Below are positions 62,895-64,000 of a stretch of 64,000 nt of DNA, in pieces. The position numbers and the translations under genes were made by a program. The first letter of the stretch is position 1. Each line of letters starts with the position of its first letter. Source of the stretch: Candidatus Brevefilum sp. (GTDB lineage: Bacteria; Chloroflexota; Anaerolineae; Anaerolineales; Anaerolineaceae). The notes below the pieces were generated by a model. It was not told the origin of the DNA. It ran no database searches and saw only the letters and a program-made list of their open reading frames with translations. The DNA is taken from positions 1-64,000 of the forward strand of contig JAHYJN010000008.1 in the NCBI GenBank assembly GCA_019428905.1. Reading direction: 5' to 3'.

Positions 62895-64000
62895 TGACCG
62901 GCTATTTTGAGATTGTCCTGCCGATCTTCATCTTGATCGGCGGCGCGTTCGTCGTCTACCTGCTGGTGCGCCTGTTTAAGCTGAGCAACCGGACTGAATC
63001 CATGCTGACCGTGCTGGTTTTGGCGGGAACATTGGTCGTTTTGGTCATGCATTATCTCGATGTGCCAGATTTTATCGATCGCCCCGAGGTATTCTACGGA
63101 TCAGCAGAACCCGATGGGATCATCTACCGCCCAAATGCGGTGGGCGCCTTCATCCTGATCATTGGCGTCATGATTGGGATCTTGATCACGCTGTATTCCG
63201 CGGAATACCTCTCACGGGACCCGCGTTATGCGGTTTATTATCCCCTGATCTTGCTGACCCTGGCGGGGTTGCTGGGCATGTTCACCTCGAATAACCTGTT
63301 CAACTTGTTCTTATTGACAGAGCTGACCACGGTCACAGCTAGCGCCCTGGTGGCTTTTCGCTTCCGCGAGAAGATCTCTATCCGGGCGGGTTTCAAGTAC
63401 CTGATCATGAGTAGTTTGGGAACGATGACGATGATGTTAGGGATCTACTTCGTTTACCGCAGTACGGGGAATATGCAGTTGATGGGTCCCTTGGGCGTGA
63501 TGGATAACTTTGTCCGCATTGGTGCGGCGTGTTTCTTGCTGGGCTTCAGCTTGAAAGCAGGTGTGGTGCCTTTGCATACCTGGGTGCCGGACGTTTATGG
63601 GCATGCACCCAGCGCAGTCAGCGGGCTGCTGGCCGGGGTCTTATCGAAGAGCATGCTGTTTATTATGCCCGTGGTGTGCCTGCGCTTGGGTATCAGTGAA
63701 GTAGAGTTGGGCACTTATTTGATGGTCTTTGCCTGCTTTAACATGCTGGTGGGTTCAGTGCGGATGCTCAGGCAGCAGCAGCTCAGGCGGTTTTTGTCGT
63801 TTTCTTCGATTGCGCAAACCGGCTACCTGATGTTTGGCCTGGGGATGGGCTTTTATTACGAGCTGGACCAGGCCTTGGGCGTTGGCCTGTTCCTCTTCTT
63901 AGTAATCGCGGTGATGAAGTGCTTGGCTTTCCTGGCCGCCGGGGTGTACGAGTACTACACAGGGTCGCAGGATATAGAACGCCTGCGAGGCGTGGGTAAA
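62894..64000 (+). CDS. Antiporter-like subunit (MrpD/HyfB-like), 3' end missing
   Basis: 369 codons visible; the frame runs off the right edge. LITLYSAEYLSRDPRYAVYY near residue 97, LKAGVVPLHTWVPDVYGHAP near residue 220 and FLSFSSIAQTGYLMFGLG near residue 300 are proton-channel landmarks of the NuoM/MrpD/HyfB family. It overlaps the preceding stop by one base. A third ion-pumping subunit in a row. Confidence 0.9.
   Translation, partial: MTGYFEIVLPIFILIGGAFVVYLLVRLFKLSNRTESMLTVLVLAGTLVVLVMHYLDVPDFIDRPEVFYGSAEPDGIIYRPNAVGAFILIIGVMIGILITLYSAEYLSRDPRYAVYYPLILLTLAGLLGMFTSNNLFNLFLLTELTTVTASALVAFRFREKISIRAGFKYLIMSSLGTMTMMLGIYFVYRSTGNMQLMGPLGVMDNFVRIGAACFLLGFSLKAGVVPLHTWVPDVYGHAPSAVSGLLAGVLSKSMLFIMPVVCLRLGISEVELGTYLMVFACFNMLVGSVRMLRQQQLRRFLSFSSIAQTGYLMFGLGMGFYYELDQALGVGLFLFLVIAVMKCLAFLAAGVYEYYTGSQDIERLRGVGK

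Overview
The window looks like a chromosomal segment of an anaerobic or facultative member of the Chloroflexota, most likely class Anaerolineae. This is inferred from gene content only: Cys-anchored lipoproteins and wall enzymes with Thr/Pro repeat linkers, an Agl23-type (TIGR03663) membrane protein fused to an NHL propeller, an NBR1-Ig-like lipoprotein, a DUF2089 plus SHOCT-like regulator pair, a formiminotransferase-cyclodeaminase fusion, and a T-box leader on thrS. Gram-positive-type signals (strong AGGAGG sites, rho-independent terminators, TTGAC/TATAAT promoters with 17-bp spacers) are common. No rRNA and no CRISPR array were seen. There are two tRNA genes, Val(GAC) and Ser(GGA).

Layout. 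0-9 kb: a TetR regulator with a palindromic operator and an epimerase; mutM; a methyltransferase and a DtxR/MntR-type metal regulator; an aldo/keto reductase with a cupin gene broken by one stop codon; an MFS exporter; the DUF2089/SHOCT-like pair. 9-24 kb: OsmC, FTCD, an M23 lipoprotein, dCTP deaminase, YjjX, CapA, a ComEA-like protein, a tandem pair of cyclic-di-AMP receptor paralogues, AMMECR1 with a flavin reductase, an amidase and two L,D-transpeptidases in one operon, and a thioredoxin-TPR protein. 24-31 kb: a flexible zone with VOC, DUF1801 and DUF1905 genes, then an AT-rich gene graveyard at the 3' end of an rlmD/rumA-type RNA methyltransferase gene. 31-45 kb: acyltransferase, CarD-like factor, hydrolase, dCMP deaminase, tRNA-Val, T-box and thrS, a RAYT transposase with its REP array, the infC-rpmI-rplT translation operon, and the large Agl23-NHL protein. 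45-52 kb: tRNA-Ser followed by decaying copies of its 3' end and terminator around an ABC transporter cassette, then DUF2202, a second DUF1905/DUF1801 pair and a cluster of palindromes. 52-64 kb: a heterodimeric ABC exporter with a MarR regulator, a PD40-propeller protein, and the start of a complex-I/Mrp-like operon that runs off the right edge.

The most unusual structure is a repeated pattern: at two places (rlmD and tRNA-Ser) the 3' end of a conserved gene is followed by degenerate copies of that same 3' end, with foreign-looking, AT-rich genes lodged between the copies. This looks like repeated integration and decay at gene 3' ends. A RAYT/REP system with a perfect 96-bp duplication, and a separate palindromic element family with AACTACTCAG-like ends, add to the repeat load. 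The remainder is mostly housekeeping and cell-envelope genes.
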